A stretch of 64,000 bases of DNA from Salinarimonas sp. (GCF_040111675.1 NZ_CP157794.1:5123501-5187500), one strand, 5' to 3'. Positions 8,053 to 17,054 are shown, counted from the first letter of the stretch. Program-made: numbers and translations. Notes: a model not told the origin generated them from the sequence alone.

Positions 8053-8928
8053 TTGACCGCCCCCCTCGACCGCGACGCCATCGCAACGCGCCTCGCCGAG
8101 ACCGGCTACGTGCCCGATCGCGACCTTTCCGTCGCGCTCGCGCTGATGCAGCGGCTCTCGCGCCCGCTGCTGCTCGAGGGCGAGGCCGGCGTCGGCAAGA
8201 CCGAGATCGCCAAGGCGCTCGCCGCGATCCACGACACCCGGCTGATCCGCCTGCAATGCTGGGAGGGCCTCGACCGGGCGGCCGCCCTCTACGAATGGAA
8301 CTACCAGCGCCAGCTCCTCGCCATCAAGGCGCGCGAGGGGCACGACGCGAAGGTCGTCGAGGCGGAGATCTTCTCGGAGACCTACCTGCTGGAGCGCCCG
8401 CTGCTCGCCGCCATCCGCCAGGAGAAGCCCCCGGTGCTTCTCATCGACGAGATCGACCGGGCGGACGAGGAATTCGAGGCCTTCCTGCTCGAGCTCCTCT
8501 CCGACTTCCAGGTCTCGATCCCCGAGCTCGGCACCGTCCAGGCGACGAGCGTCCCCCACGTGATCCTCACCTCCAACGCCACCCGCGAGCTCTCGGACGC
8601 GCTGCGCCGGCGCTGCCTCTACCATTACGTCGACTATCCCGAGCCCGACCGCGAGGCGCGCATCCTGCTCGCCCGCCTGCCGGGCATAGACGCGGCGCTC
8701 GCGACGCAGATCGCGCGCTTCATCGCCAAGGTCCGCCGCGAGGACCTCGCCAAGGTCCCCGGCGTCGCCGAATCGCTCGATTTCGCGGCGAGCCTCGTGG
8801 GCCTGACCGACCTGCGCGAGGATCCCGACGCCGTGCGCGACGCGCTCATCGCCCTCCTGAAGACCCGAGAGGACCGCGCGCGCCTCGCGCCGGAGGTGGT
8901 CGCGCGCCTCGTGGAGGGGAGCGCGTGA
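8053..8928 (+). CDS. coxD: MoxR-family AAA+ ATPase CoxD
   Basis: 291 residues from TTG 8053, chosen because GAGGAGA lies eight bases upstream. The frame stays open back to 7855, but that extension would read through the palindromic repeat. CoxD is a MoxR-type AAA+ chaperone that, in O. carboxidovorans, helps mature the apo-enzyme's Mo-Cu-S site. Walker A is GEAGVGKT at 43-50. Walker B is VLLIDEID at 128-135. Sensor 1 lies in ILTSNATRE, followed by the arginine-rich ALRRRC segment. Its stop overlaps the coxE start (GTGA at 8925-8928). It forms an ATPase/VWA pair with CoxE. Confidence 0.94.
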   Translation: MTAPLDRDAIATRLAETGYVPDRDLSVALALMQRLSRPLLLEGEAGVGKTEIAKALAAIHDTRLIRLQCWEGLDRAAALYEWNYQRQLLAIKAREGHDAKVVEAEIFSETYLLERPLLAAIRQEKPPVLLIDEIDRADEEFEAFLLELLSDFQVSIPELGTVQATSVPHVILTSNATRELSDALRRRCLYHYVDYPEPDREARILLARLPGIDAALATQIARFIAKVRREDLAKVPGVAESLDFAASLVGLTDLREDPDAVRDALIALLKTREDRARLAPEVVARLVEGSA

Positions 8929-10127
8929 GCCCGGCCGCGGCGCAGCCCGAGACCGACGTCGCCGCCGCGATCCGCGGCCGGCTGGCGGGCTTCGTGCGCA
9001 CGCTCAGGATGAACGGCTTTCCGGTCGGCCTCGCCGAGAGCCGCGACGCGCTCGCGATCCTCGCCGCGGCGGACCTGTCGCGCCCCTCCGCCCTGATGCC
9101 GGCGCTGCGCACGCTCTTCGCCACGCGCCCCGCCGACTGGGAGCGCTTCCCGGAGATCTACAAGGCCTATTGGAGCGCCCGGCGCACCGGCATGCGGGTC
9201 GCGACCTCCGGCGCGTCGCGCAAGGGCGGGCTCGACATCCGCTCCTGGCCGGGGCCCGACCCCAGGCCGGGGCAGGAGGGCGCGCCCGATCGCGTCACCC
9301 GCGCCGAGGACGAGGACCACGCCGCCGAGAGCGAGGACGAGGCCGGCAGCCGCCGCGCCGGCGGCTCGCGCATCGAGAGCCTCGCGCACACCGACTTCCG
9401 CCACCTGAACGACCCGGCCGAGATCGAGGCCGCCCACGCGCTGGCCGAACGGCTCGCCCGGCGGATGCGGGCGCGGCTCGCGCGGCGCGAGCGCGTCGCC
9501 CGGCGCGGCCGGCGGCTCGACCTGCGCCGGACGCTGGCGCGCGCCGTCGAGCGCGGCGGCGAACCGCTCGACCTCGTGCGCCGGCGCCCGCGCCGCAAGC
9601 CGTTGAAGCTCGTGATCCTGCTCGACGCCTCGGGCTCGATGAGCGTCTATTCGGCCACCTTCGTGCGCTTCATGCACGGCGTGCTGGCCGGCTTCGCCCG
9701 CGCCGACGCCTTCGTCTTCCACACCCGCTTGATCCAGGTCTCGCAGGCCTTGCGCGAGCGCGACCCCGTGCGCGCGGCCGAGCGGTTCGCGCTGCTCGCC
9801 CAGGGCTTCGGCGGCGGCACGCGGATCGGCGGGGCGCTCGAGACCTTCAATCGCGCCTACGCGTCGCGCACGCTCACCTCCCGCACGGCGGTGATGATCG
9901 TCTCCGACGGCTACGATACCGGCGAGCCCGAGATCCTGGCCCGCGAGATGGCGCGCCTGCGCCGCCGCGCGCGCCGGGTGATCTGGCTCAACCCGATGCT
10001 GGGCTGGCGCGACTACGCGCCCGCCGCCCGCGGCATGCGCGCGGCGCTGCCGCATGTCGACCTGTTCGCCCCCGCCCACGACCTCGCGAGCCTCGCGGCT
10101 CTCGAGCCGGAACTCGCCCGCCTGTGA
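8925..10127 (+). CDS. coxE: VWA-domain protein CoxE
   Basis: 400 residues, GTG start at 8925 overlapping the coxD stop. The C-terminal von Willebrand A domain has a complete MIDAS motif, DASGSMS, at 234-240. It is preceded by a charged Arg/Glu-rich middle region (about 100-220), typical of CoxE proteins. Proteins of this class work with MoxR ATPases; with CoxD it is implicated in inserting copper and sulfur into CO dehydrogenase. The N-terminal segment (FVRTLRMNGFPVGLAESRDAL) matches the family start, supporting this start over the longer open frame upstream. Confidence 0.93.
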   Translation: MSPAAAQPETDVAAAIRGRLAGFVRTLRMNGFPVGLAESRDALAILAAADLSRPSALMPALRTLFATRPADWERFPEIYKAYWSARRTGMRVATSGASRKGGLDIRSWPGPDPRPGQEGAPDRVTRAEDEDHAAESEDEAGSRRAGGSRIESLAHTDFRHLNDPAEIEAAHALAERLARRMRARLARRERVARRGRRLDLRRTLARAVERGGEPLDLVRRRPRRKPLKLVILLDASGSMSVYSATFVRFMHGVLAGFARADAFVFHTRLIQVSQALRERDPVRAAERFALLAQGFGGGTRIGGALETFNRAYASRTLTSRTAVMIVSDGYDTGEPEILAREMARLRRRARRVIWLNPMLGWRDYAPAARGMRAALPHVDLFAPAHDLASLAALEPELARL

Positions 10128-10137
10128 GGAAATGGTC

Positions 10138-10965
10138 ATGACCGCCACTGAAGAGCATCGGGACGTCATCGACATCGTCGCCGCCATGCGGGCCCGGGCC
10201 GAGCCCTTCGCGGTGGCCACCGTGGTGCGCACCGTTTCCTACACCGCCGCCAAGGCGGGCGCGAAGGCGGTGATCCGCGCCGACGGCACCGTCACCGGCG
10301 GCTGGATCGGCGGCGGCTGCGCCCGCGGCGCGGTGCTGCGCGCGGCGCGCCAGGTGATCGCCGACGGGCAGGCGCGGCTGATCTCGGTGCAGCCCGAGGA
10401 GCTCCTCGCGGATCTCGGCGTCGAGCCCGGCGACGAGCGCGAGGGCGTCCGCTTCGCGGCGAACCGCTGCCCGTCCAAGGGCACGATGGACGTGTTCGTC
10501 GAGGCGGTGCTGCCGAAGGCGCAGCTCGTCGTCTGCGGCGCGACGCCCGTCGCCAAGGCCCTGTGCGATCTCGGCCGACGGATGGGCTACGAGACCGTCG
10601 TGCATGCGCCCCAAGGCGATCTCGACGCCTTCGCCGCGCCGGACCGGCGCATCGCCGGCTACGCGGTCGCTCGGCACGCACCTCAGACGCGTTTCGTCGT
10701 CGTGGCGACGCAGGGCGCGGGCGATGCGGCGGCGCTCCGCGCGGCGCTCGAGAGCGACGCGGGCTACGTCGCCTTCGTCGGCTCGCGGCTCAAGGCGGCG
10801 GCCCTGCGCGCCGAGCTCGCGGAGGCCGGCCTGGCGTCGTCCGCCTCGGAGCGCCTGCACGCCCCGGCGGGGCTCGACATCGGCGCCATTACGCCCGAAG
10901 AAATAGCGGTGTCGATCCTGGCCGAGATCACCGTCCTGCGCCGCCGCGGCCAGCGCGAAGCGTGA
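10138..10965 (+). CDS. coxF: XdhC/CoxI-family molybdenum-hydroxylase maturation factor CoxF
   Basis: 275 residues. ATG 10138 is preferred over the in-frame ATG 10132 because GAGGAA at 10126-10131 is then correctly spaced. The N-terminal XdhC/CoxI domain carries GGWIGGGC at 54-61 with C61. The C-terminal part is a Rossmann-like XdhC domain (QLVVCGATPVAKALCDLG, then VVVATQGAGDAAALRAAL). XdhC proteins bind molybdopterin cofactor and assist its sulfuration before insertion. The gene is ten bases behind coxE and completes the DEF maturation set. A second XdhC paralogue (coxI of O. carboxidovorans) is absent from this locus. Confidence 0.9.
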   Translation: MTATEEHRDVIDIVAAMRARAEPFAVATVVRTVSYTAAKAGAKAVIRADGTVTGGWIGGGCARGAVLRAARQVIADGQARLISVQPEELLADLGVEPGDEREGVRFAANRCPSKGTMDVFVEAVLPKAQLVVCGATPVAKALCDLGRRMGYETVVHAPQGDLDAFAAPDRRIAGYAVARHAPQTRFVVVATQGAGDAAALRAALESDAGYVAFVGSRLKAAALRAELAEAGLASSASERLHAPAGLDIGAITPEEIAVSILAEITVLRRRGQREA

Positions 10966-10999
10966 ACGCCCCCTTCAGGAACACGAGAAAGGAAACGCC

Positions 11000-11569
11000 A
11001 TGGACATGACCGACAGCCAACGGATCGCCGCGCCCCGCGAGGTGGTCTGGGCCGGGCTGAACGATCCGGAGGTGCTCAAGCAGTGCATTCCCGGGTGCCA
11101 GGAGATCGAGAAGGTCTCCGACACCGAGATGACGGCGAAGGTGACGCTGAAGATCGGCCCGGTGAAGGCGACCTTCAACGGCAAGGTGACGCTCTCCGAC
11201 CTCGATCCGCCGAACGGGTACGTGATCTCCGGCGAGGGCGCCGGCGGCGCAGCCGGCCACGCCAAGGGCTCGGCCACGGTGAGCCTCGAGGCCGTGGAGG
11301 GCGAAGGCGGCGCCGAGGAGACGATCCTCACCTACGACGTGAAGGCCCAGGTCGGCGGCAAGATCGCCCAGCTCGGCGGGCGCCTGATCGACGCCACGGC
11401 CAAGAAGCTCGCCGGCGAGTTCTTCACCAAGTTCGGCGAGGTCGTCGCCCCGCCGCCGCCGGAGGAGGAGGGCGAGCCGATCTCGGGCGAAAGCGGCGAG
11501 GACGCCCCCAAGAAGGGCTGGTTCGGCGGGATGTTCGGCAAGAAGAAGGACGCCAAGGCGGCTGAGTGA
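11000..11569 (+). CDS. coxG: CoxG-family SRPBCC protein, membrane partner of CO dehydrogenase
   Basis: 189 residues, ATG 11000. Residues 1-145 form an SRPBCC (START-like) hydrophobic-pocket domain of the CoxG family, beginning MDMTDSQRIAAPREVVWAGL and including IPGCQEIEKVSDTEM. The tail from about residue 150 is acidic and Pro-rich (VVAPPPPEEEGEP) and ends in KKGWFGGMFGKKK, a likely amphipathic membrane-contacting tip. CoxG recruits CO dehydrogenase to the cytoplasmic membrane, and recent work on homologues indicates quinone delivery through the lipid pocket. It is the last gene of the cox set, 34 bases after coxF. Confidence 0.92.
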   Translation: MDMTDSQRIAAPREVVWAGLNDPEVLKQCIPGCQEIEKVSDTEMTAKVTLKIGPVKATFNGKVTLSDLDPPNGYVISGEGAGGAAGHAKGSATVSLEAVEGEGGAEETILTYDVKAQVGGKIAQLGGRLIDATAKKLAGEFFTKFGEVVAPPPPEEEGEPISGESGEDAPKKGWFGGMFGKKKDAKAAE

Positions 11570-11717
11570 CCGCGCCGGAGTGACCGCGGCGGCGTGATCC
11601 GCGCGCTTCGGGGAATGCGAAATGGCGCGTGGGGGCGCCAAAGCAGGCTGGCGTCCCTCTCGCGCAGCTTGTAGGCATGGGCGGCCCCGCCAAAGGGCGA
11701 AACGAGGGAAGAACGCC

Positions 11718-13328
11718 ATGCCTGCCCCCACCCTCCTCCTGGTGAACGGCCGCGTCTTCGCCGGCCGCGAAGAGGGCGTTCACGAGGCCATCGCGATCGC
11801 CGGGAACCGCGTGGCCGCGCTCGGCACGACCCGCGAGATCGCCGCCCTCGCCGGGCCCGGCACGCGCACGATCGACCTCGGCGGGCGGCTCGCGGCGCCG
11901 GGGCTGATCGACGCGCACATGCATCTCCTGCCGCTGGGCATGACCATGGTCGAGCTCGACCTGACGCCCGCGGCGGCCCCCACCCTCGACGTCCTGCTCG
12001 CCCGCATCGCGGAGCGCGCCACCGCCCTGCCGAAGGGCGCCTGGGTGATCGCGCGCGGCTACGATCAGGCGCAGCTCGACGTCGGCCGCCATCCGCATCG
12101 CGAGGAGCTCGATCGCGCCGCGCCGGACCACGCGGTCTTCGTGGTGCGCGCCTGCGGCCACGTCTCGATCTGCAATTCGCTGACGCTGCGGCTCGCCGGC
12201 ATCGACGAGACCAGCGTCGCGCCGCAGGGCGGGCTCATCGAGAAGGACGCGCAAGGCCGTCTCACCGGCCTCCTCGCCGAGACGGCGCGCGATCCCGTGC
12301 GCGCGGTGATGCCGCCGCCCACGCACGCCGAGCTCGTCGACGCCATCGAGCGCGCCGGGCGCGCCTGCCTCGCCTACGGCATCGTCGGCGTGATGGACGC
12401 GGCGGTGGGCATGCGCGCCGGCATGGCCGAGCTCGACGCCTATCGCGCCGCCCGCGCCGAGGAGCGGCTGCCGGTGCGCGTCTCGCAATGCCTGCTCGGC
12501 GGGCCCGGCGGTATCGCGGAGGCCGCCTTCGAGGCGGGCCTGCGGCCGGGCGACGGAGACGCCTGGCTGAAGGCCAAGCAGATGAAGATCTTCACCGACG
12601 GCAGCGCCGGCGGCCGCACGGCGGCGATGAGCGCGCCCTATCTCGGCGAGCCGGCAACGAGCGGCCTGCTCTCGCTGACGGACGAGGAGATGCGCGCCCA
12701 TACGCGCCGCTATCACGACCAGGGCTGGCAGCTCGCGGTCCACGCCATCGGCGACGCCGCCATCGAGCAGACCCTCGACGCGATGGAGGCGGCGCTCGCG
12801 GCCGCGCCCGACCCGGACCGCCGCCACCGCATCGAGCATTGCGGCTTCGTGCGCCCGGACCAGACGGCGCGCATGGTCCGGCTCGGCATCGAGCCCGTGC
12901 CGCAGCCGGTCTTCCTGCACGATTTCGGCGATCTCTACGTCCAGGTGCTCGGCGAGGAACGGGCGCTGCCCTCCTACCCGACGCGGACCTGGATCGAGGC
13001 CGGCCTCCACCCCGCCGCCTCCTCGGACGCGCCGGTCTGCTCGGTCGATCCGCGCCTGTCGCTCGAGGCGATGATCACCCGGCGCACCCGGACGGGCCGG
13101 GTCATGGACGTCGCCGAGCGGGTCTCCCCCGAGACGGCGCTCGCCGCCTTCACCGAGTTCGGCGCCTATGTGGAAAAGGAGGAGGCGTCGCGCGGGCGGC
13201 TCGCGCCGGGCATGCTGGCGGACCTCGCCGTGTTCACCGAGGACTTTCTCGCGACGCCGGACGCCGTGCGCGACGCGCGCTGCGCGCTGACCGTCGTCGA
13301 CGGCGTCGTTCGCCACGAGGCCCCGTGA
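11718..13328 (+). CDS. Metal-dependent amidohydrolase, YtcJ/NfdA type
   Basis: 536 residues, ATG 11718. It is an amidohydrolase-superfamily enzyme (amidohydro_3 group). The first metal-binding motif is H67-x-H69 in DAHMH. Later markers are MKIFTDGSAGG, a histidine in VHAIGDAAI, RIEHCG, and the catalytic-type aspartate in SSDAP. The composite beta-sandwich is formed by the N-terminal segment and the C-terminal GRLAPGMLADLAVF stretch. Members hydrolyse N-formyl or other N-substituted amides; the substrate cannot be predicted. The gene is 149 bases downstream of coxG and translationally coupled to the next gene (GTGA overlap). Confidence 0.88.
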   Translation: MPAPTLLLVNGRVFAGREEGVHEAIAIAGNRVAALGTTREIAALAGPGTRTIDLGGRLAAPGLIDAHMHLLPLGMTMVELDLTPAAAPTLDVLLARIAERATALPKGAWVIARGYDQAQLDVGRHPHREELDRAAPDHAVFVVRACGHVSICNSLTLRLAGIDETSVAPQGGLIEKDAQGRLTGLLAETARDPVRAVMPPPTHAELVDAIERAGRACLAYGIVGVMDAAVGMRAGMAELDAYRAARAEERLPVRVSQCLLGGPGGIAEAAFEAGLRPGDGDAWLKAKQMKIFTDGSAGGRTAAMSAPYLGEPATSGLLSLTDEEMRAHTRRYHDQGWQLAVHAIGDAAIEQTLDAMEAALAAAPDPDRRHRIEHCGFVRPDQTARMVRLGIEPVPQPVFLHDFGDLYVQVLGEERALPSYPTRTWIEAGLHPAASSDAPVCSVDPRLSLEAMITRRTRTGRVMDVAERVSPETALAAFTEFGAYVEKEEASRGRLAPGMLADLAVFTEDFLATPDAVRDARCALTVVDGVVRHEAP

Positions 13329-14116
13329 GGGAGACGATCCCCGTCACCGATCCCGACGATCCGCGTATCGCGGATTACCGCGCCGTGCGCGAGCGCGACC
13401 TCGTCGGCCGGGAGGGCCGGTTCGTGATCGAGGGTGAGGTCGTGCTGCGCCTCGCCGCCCGGCGGGGGCGCTTCCCGCTCGTCTCGGCGCTGCTCTCAGA
13501 AAAGCGCGCCGCGCTCGCCGAGGTCCTGCCGGACGACGTTCCCGTCTACGTCGCCGGCCAGCCGGTGATGGACGCGATCGCCGGCTTTCCCATCCATCGC
13601 GGCGTGCTGGCCATCGGCCGGCGCGGCGAGGCGCCGGACCCGGCCGCGCTCCTCGCGGGCCTGCCGCCGCGCGCCGTCGTCGTGGCTCTGATCGGCCTGA
13701 CGAACCACGACAATGTCGGCGGGATCTTCCGCAACGCCGCCGCCTTCGGGGCGCAGGCCGTGCTCCTCGATTCCGAGACCTGCGATCCGCTCTACCGCAA
13801 GGCGATCCGCGTCTCCGCCGGCGGCGCGCTCGTCGTTCCCTTCGCCCGCGCCGGCGATCCGCCGGCGCTGATCGCGACGCTGGAGGAGGCGGGCTTCACG
13901 CCGCTCGCGCTCTCCCCGCGCGGCGCCTTCACGCTCGCGAGCCTGCGCCGTCCGGACCGCGTCGCCCTCCTGCTCGGCGCGGAGGGGCCGGGCCTGCCGG
14001 AGGAGGTCCTCGCCCGCGCCCGCACCGTGCGCATCCCCATGGCGGGCGATTTCGACAGCCTCAACGTGGCGGTGACGAGCGGCATCGCGCTCCATGCGCT
14101 GGCGGGGCCGGGGTGA
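13325..14116 (+). CDS. SpoU/TrmH-family RNA 2'-O-methyltransferase
   Basis: 263 residues, GTG 13325 overlapping the preceding stop. It is a SPOUT-class methyltransferase that puts a 2'-O-methyl group on rRNA or tRNA from S-adenosylmethionine. The N-terminal domain (about 1-105) resembles the SpoU substrate-binding domain (GRFVIEGEVVLRLA). The trefoil-knot catalytic domain carries all three motifs: motif 1 NHDNVGGIFRNAAAFG, motif 2 LLLGAEGPGLP, and motif 3 IPMAGDFDSLNVAVTSGIAL. The target nucleotide is not evident. The overlap with the amidohydrolase suggests co-transcription rather than shared function. Confidence 0.93.
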   Translation: MRETIPVTDPDDPRIADYRAVRERDLVGREGRFVIEGEVVLRLAARRGRFPLVSALLSEKRAALAEVLPDDVPVYVAGQPVMDAIAGFPIHRGVLAIGRRGEAPDPAALLAGLPPRAVVVALIGLTNHDNVGGIFRNAAAFGAQAVLLDSETCDPLYRKAIRVSAGGALVVPFARAGDPPALIATLEEAGFTPLALSPRGAFTLASLRRPDRVALLLGAEGPGLPEEVLARARTVRIPMAGDFDSLNVAVTSGIALHALAGPG

Positions 14117-14205
14117 GCCGGGTCTCCCCGTCGGGTCCTCGGCGGAGCTTGATCGGAGGCGACCGTGCACCATCATCCCCCGGGGTCGTCACGGAGGAGG
14201 TCGCG

Positions 14206-14769
14206 TTGATCACCCGTCGTTCGCTGCTCGCCGCTCCTGCCCTGCTCGCCGCGTTCCCGGCTTCGGGTACCGCGGCGGAAGACACCGCCTGGGCGGCGCT
14301 CCGCGAGCCGGGCGCGGTGGCGCTCTTCCGGCATGCCCTGGCGCCCGGCGGCGGCGACCCGCCCGGAATGCGCCTCGACGATTGCGCGACCCAGCGGAAC
14401 CTGAACGACGTCGGGCGTGCGCAGGCCCGCCGCATCGGCGAGGCCTTCCGCGCGCGCGGCGTCGAGGTCGGCGGGGTTCTCACCTCCGAATGGTGCCGGT
14501 GCCGCGAGACCGCCGAGCTCGCCTTCCCCGGCCGGGCCGTGGCGGAGCCGGCCTTCAACTCGTTCTTCGGGGATCGGAGCCAGGGGCCCGCGCGCACCGC
14601 GGCGGCGCGTAGGATCCTCGACGCCTGGTCGGGACCCGGCGCGCTGGTCGTGTCCACCCACTTCGTGAACATCTCGGCCCTGACCGGGATCGGCCCCGGC
14701 TCCGGCGAGGGCATCGTCATGCGCCGCGGCGCGCGCGGGCTGGAGGTCGTCGGCCGGATCGCTCCGTGA
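14206..14769 (+). CDS. Tat-exported histidine phosphatase superfamily protein
   Basis: 187 residues from TTG 14206, chosen for the GGAGGAGG ribosome site at 14193-14200; the frame continues upstream to 14113 without a better start. The N-terminus, ITRRSLLAAPALLAAF, has a twin-arginine pattern followed by an Ala-rich hydrophobic segment, suggesting Tat export of a folded enzyme. The RH motif of the histidine phosphatase (phosphoglycerate-mutase-like) fold is LFRHALAPGGG. A second conserved histidine is in VVSTHFVNISAL, and the TSEWCRCRETAELAF helix is typical. The substrate is unknown. Periplasmic phosphatase activity is a family inference. Confidence 0.85.
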   Translation: MITRRSLLAAPALLAAFPASGTAAEDTAWAALREPGAVALFRHALAPGGGDPPGMRLDDCATQRNLNDVGRAQARRIGEAFRARGVEVGGVLTSEWCRCRETAELAFPGRAVAEPAFNSFFGDRSQGPARTAAARRILDAWSGPGALVVSTHFVNISALTGIGPGSGEGIVMRRGARGLEVVGRIAP

Positions 14770-14887
14770 GCGCCGGGCCCGAGCGCACGCCGGCGCGCAC
14801 CTGCCGGCGCGGGGACCGCGCGGCTTGCCCGCGACGGACGTCCAGGGCAATGTCCGGTCGCCCGCCGCAGCCGAGGAGGAGAGGTCC

Positions 14888-15265
14888 GTGACCCAGCTGC
14901 CCGACCCGATCGCCGCCTACCTGCGCGCCTACAACGCCAAGGACGTCCCCGCCATGCTCGCCTGCCTGGCCGACGACGTCGTCTTCCGCAACGTGTCGGG
15001 CGGCGTCGTCGACGCCGAGGCGCGCGGCAAGGAGGAGTTCGGGCGCATGGCGGCCTTCGGCGCCGAGGCCTTCGCCTCCCGCGCGCAGACGGTCACGCAG
15101 GCGCTCACGGTGTGGGACACGACCCTCGCGACGATCGCCTACGAAGCGGTGGTGGCGCGCGACCTGCCGAACGGCTGGACGGCGGGGCAGGCGCTCTCCT
15201 TCACGGGCGCCGCGCTCTACCGGCTGCGGGACGGGCTGATCGTCGAGCTGATCGACCAGAGCTGA
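14888..15265 (+). CDS. SnoaL-like (NTF2-fold) small protein
   Basis: 125 residues from GTG 14888, placed seven bases after GAGGAGGAGAGG. The sequence fits the cone-shaped NTF2/SnoaL fold: an N-terminal helix AAYLRAYNAKDVPAMLACL, then LADDVVFRNVSGG, and a strand ending ALYRLRDGLIVELIDQS. Such proteins can be isomerases, hydrolases or non-catalytic ligand binders, and no catalytic residues can be assigned here. It is a stand-alone gene with 118 gene-free bases on its left, convergent with the serine hydrolase on its right. Confidence 0.8.
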   Translation: MTQLPDPIAAYLRAYNAKDVPAMLACLADDVVFRNVSGGVVDAEARGKEEFGRMAAFGAEAFASRAQTVTQALTVWDTTLATIAYEAVVARDLPNGWTAGQALSFTGAALYRLRDGLIVELIDQS

Positions 15266-15292
15266 GAGGCGCCGTCGCCTCGGGAGGCGCTC

Positions 15293-16390
15293 TCACGCGC
15301 CGATCGCGCCGAGGAGGAGGTTCGCCGCCGCCGCCGCCGATCCGTCTCCCGTGAGCGCGACGGCGACGATCGCGTCCTGGTCGGGCACGTAGGCGACGAT
15401 CGCCTTCGCGCCCGCGAAGCCGCCGGCATGGCCGAGCCAGGGCGTCGTCCCTCCGTTCCCCGGAACGTCGAAGACGATCACGCCGCGCCCGTACCAGAAG
15501 CCGTCGTCGTTCATCGGGTAGAGGCGCGCGAACTGGGCGCGCACGGTCTCCGCGGGCAGGACGCGCCCGGAGAGGAGGTCGCGCAGGAGCAGCGCCATGC
15601 TCGCCGCATCCGCCGCGAGGGACCCAGCAGCGCGGGCGTCGCGCGGCTCCTCCCGCTGGGCCGAATTCTGAAGCGCCTCCTGGGGCGCGAGCGGCGCGAC
15701 GTCCGCCTGGTCGTCGTCCGGCGCGAGCAGCCGAATGTCGACGGCGGCGCTGCGGGCCAGCACCAGCGCCGCCGCCGCCTCGTGATAGGGCCGGCCGGTG
15801 ACGCTTTCGATCACCCGCCCGAGGAGCACGTAGCCGGCGTTCGAGTAGCGCCACACGGTTCCGGGGCACGCGATCGCCGCGGGCGGGCGGTCGCCCGGCG
15901 CATCCCGCGCCAGGCCGGCCGTGTGCTCGAGCAGCATGTCGATCGTGACGGCGTCCCCGTTGGGCACGTCGTCGACATGGGCCGCGATCGGGTCGGTCAG
16001 CGAGAGCCGATCCGCCTCGGCGAGGCGGAGGATGGCCGCCGCGGTGACCATCTTGCCGACGCTCGCCCAGGCATGCAGGGCGCCGGGCGACGCGCCGCGG
16101 GTCGCCGACCAGGGCGCGTCGCCGCCGCGCCAGACGGCCGCGGTCATGGACACGGCGTTCGTCCGTGCGAAGGCGTCGTCGAAGGCCCGCTCGAGACGCG
16201 CCGCCTCGTCCGCCGCGAGCCTCGCGCGCCCCGGGTCGCGCAGCGGCAGCGTGCCCGGGGGCAGCGCCGGGCGCAGAGGCGCGCCGGCATAGACCTGCCC
16301 GTCACGACACGCCTCCGGCGCCGCGACGGGCAGGGTCGCGCATCCGGCGCACAGCAGCGCCACGACGAGGAGGGCGGGTGCGGGCTTCAT
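15293..16390 (-). CDS. Beta-lactamase-related serine hydrolase, lipoprotein
   Basis: 365 residues from ATG 16390. The N-terminus (KPAPALLVVALLCAGC) is a lipoprotein signal with cysteine at residue 17 in a lipobox (LLCAGC). The class C beta-lactamase/DD-peptidase fold is supported by SVGK (SxxK nucleophile motif, in HAWASVGKMVTAAAI), by YSN in WRYSNAGYVLLG, and by HAGG as the third motif (HxG) in WLGHAGGFAGAK. Relatives are peptidases or esterases as often as true beta-lactamases, so antibiotic resistance should not be assumed. Confidence 0.9.
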   Translation of the reverse strand: MKPAPALLVVALLCAGCATLPVAAPEACRDGQVYAGAPLRPALPPGTLPLRDPGRARLAADEAARLERAFDDAFARTNAVSMTAAVWRGGDAPWSATRGASPGALHAWASVGKMVTAAAILRLAEADRLSLTDPIAAHVDDVPNGDAVTIDMLLEHTAGLARDAPGDRPPAAIACPGTVWRYSNAGYVLLGRVIESVTGRPYHEAAAALVLARSAAVDIRLLAPDDDQADVAPLAPQEALQNSAQREEPRDARAAGSLAADAASMALLLRDLLSGRVLPAETVRAQFARLYPMNDDGFWYGRGVIVFDVPGNGGTTPWLGHAGGFAGAKAIVAYVPDQDAIVAVALTGDGSAAAAANLLLGAIGA

Positions 16391-16459
16391 GAGGTCCTCT
16401 CGCTCGGCCGGACAGCGGGCGGTTCCGGCGGCGCGCTTCAGTACAGCAGAAAAATATTA

Positions 16460-16488
16460 TTGCAAGACAGAAAGATTGTGCCTAGATG
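16460..16488 (+). promoter_or_regulatory. Candidate promoter of the DUF2975-XRE operon
   Basis: TTGCAA (16460-16465) and TAGATG (16483-16488) are separated by exactly 17 bases, and the pair sits 23 bases before the ATG at 16512. The stretch 16445-16485 is strikingly AT-rich for this genome (it includes AAAAATATTATT), which strengthens the call. The XRE protein encoded by the second gene is the natural candidate for binding here. Confidence 0.4.
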
Positions 16489-16511
16489 CCGCGGAGAAAC
16501 AGGAGACCTTC

Positions 16512-17054
16512 ATGCCCCGCGCCGACGCGTCCCCCGCCGCGGAGCGGCTGCGCCGCCGCTCGCGCCTCGCAGCGCTCGCCTGCCGGCTCGTCGCGATCGC
16601 CATCCCGCTTCTCGTGCTGGCGAGCTGGATCCTGGGCGCGGCGCCGGCAGCCGTGCTCGACCGTCTCGGTCGGCCCGACGCACCCGCGACGATCCTCGTC
16701 GCGATCGCCGCGCTCGTCTCGCTCGCGCCCGCTGCGGCGCTCTGCCTCTCGCTCCTCGCGGCCGGCCGCTGCTTCGCGGGCTTCGCCGCCGGCGACTGGT
16801 TCGGCCCGGGTCAGCCGCGAGCGCTCGCCACCTGCGGGCGATGGCTCCTCGTCTCCGGCGTCGCGAGCCTCCTCGCGCCCACCTTCGTCGGGCTCGCCCT
16901 GACCTGGGACGCGCCCGCCGGCGCGCGCGCCCTCGTCCTCGACGTCTCCAGCGCCGCCCTGACCGCCTGCCTCTTCGGCGCGCTCATTCTCGCGCTCGGA
17001 GGAGCGTGGGAGAGCGCGCGCGCGATCGCCGCCGAGAACGAGCAATTCGTCTGA
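16512..17054 (+). CDS. DUF2975-like integral membrane protein
   Basis: 180 residues, ATG 16512. Four predicted membrane helices, at about 23-45, 62-85, 112-132 and 145-165, separated by short loops. One loop contains GRCFAGFAAGDWFGPGQPRAL, resembling the conserved mid-protein segment of DUF2975 proteins. Family members are nearly always encoded directly upstream of a small Cro/C1-type regulator, as here (TGATG overlap at 17052-17056). The biological role of the pair is not established. A membrane protein that controls its partner regulator is a reasonable inference. Confidence 0.8.
   Translation: MPRADASPAAERLRRRSRLAALACRLVAIAIPLLVLASWILGAAPAAVLDRLGRPDAPATILVAIAALVSLAPAAALCLSLLAAGRCFAGFAAGDWFGPGQPRALATCGRWLLVSGVASLLAPTFVGLALTWDAPAGARALVLDVSSAALTACLFGALILALGGAWESARAIAAENEQFV

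Noticed and set aside
15293..16390. Antibiotic-resistance beta-lactamase
   Set aside because: The SxxK/YSN/HxG motifs are shared by many peptidases and esterases, and it is a lipoprotein, so resistance is not supported.
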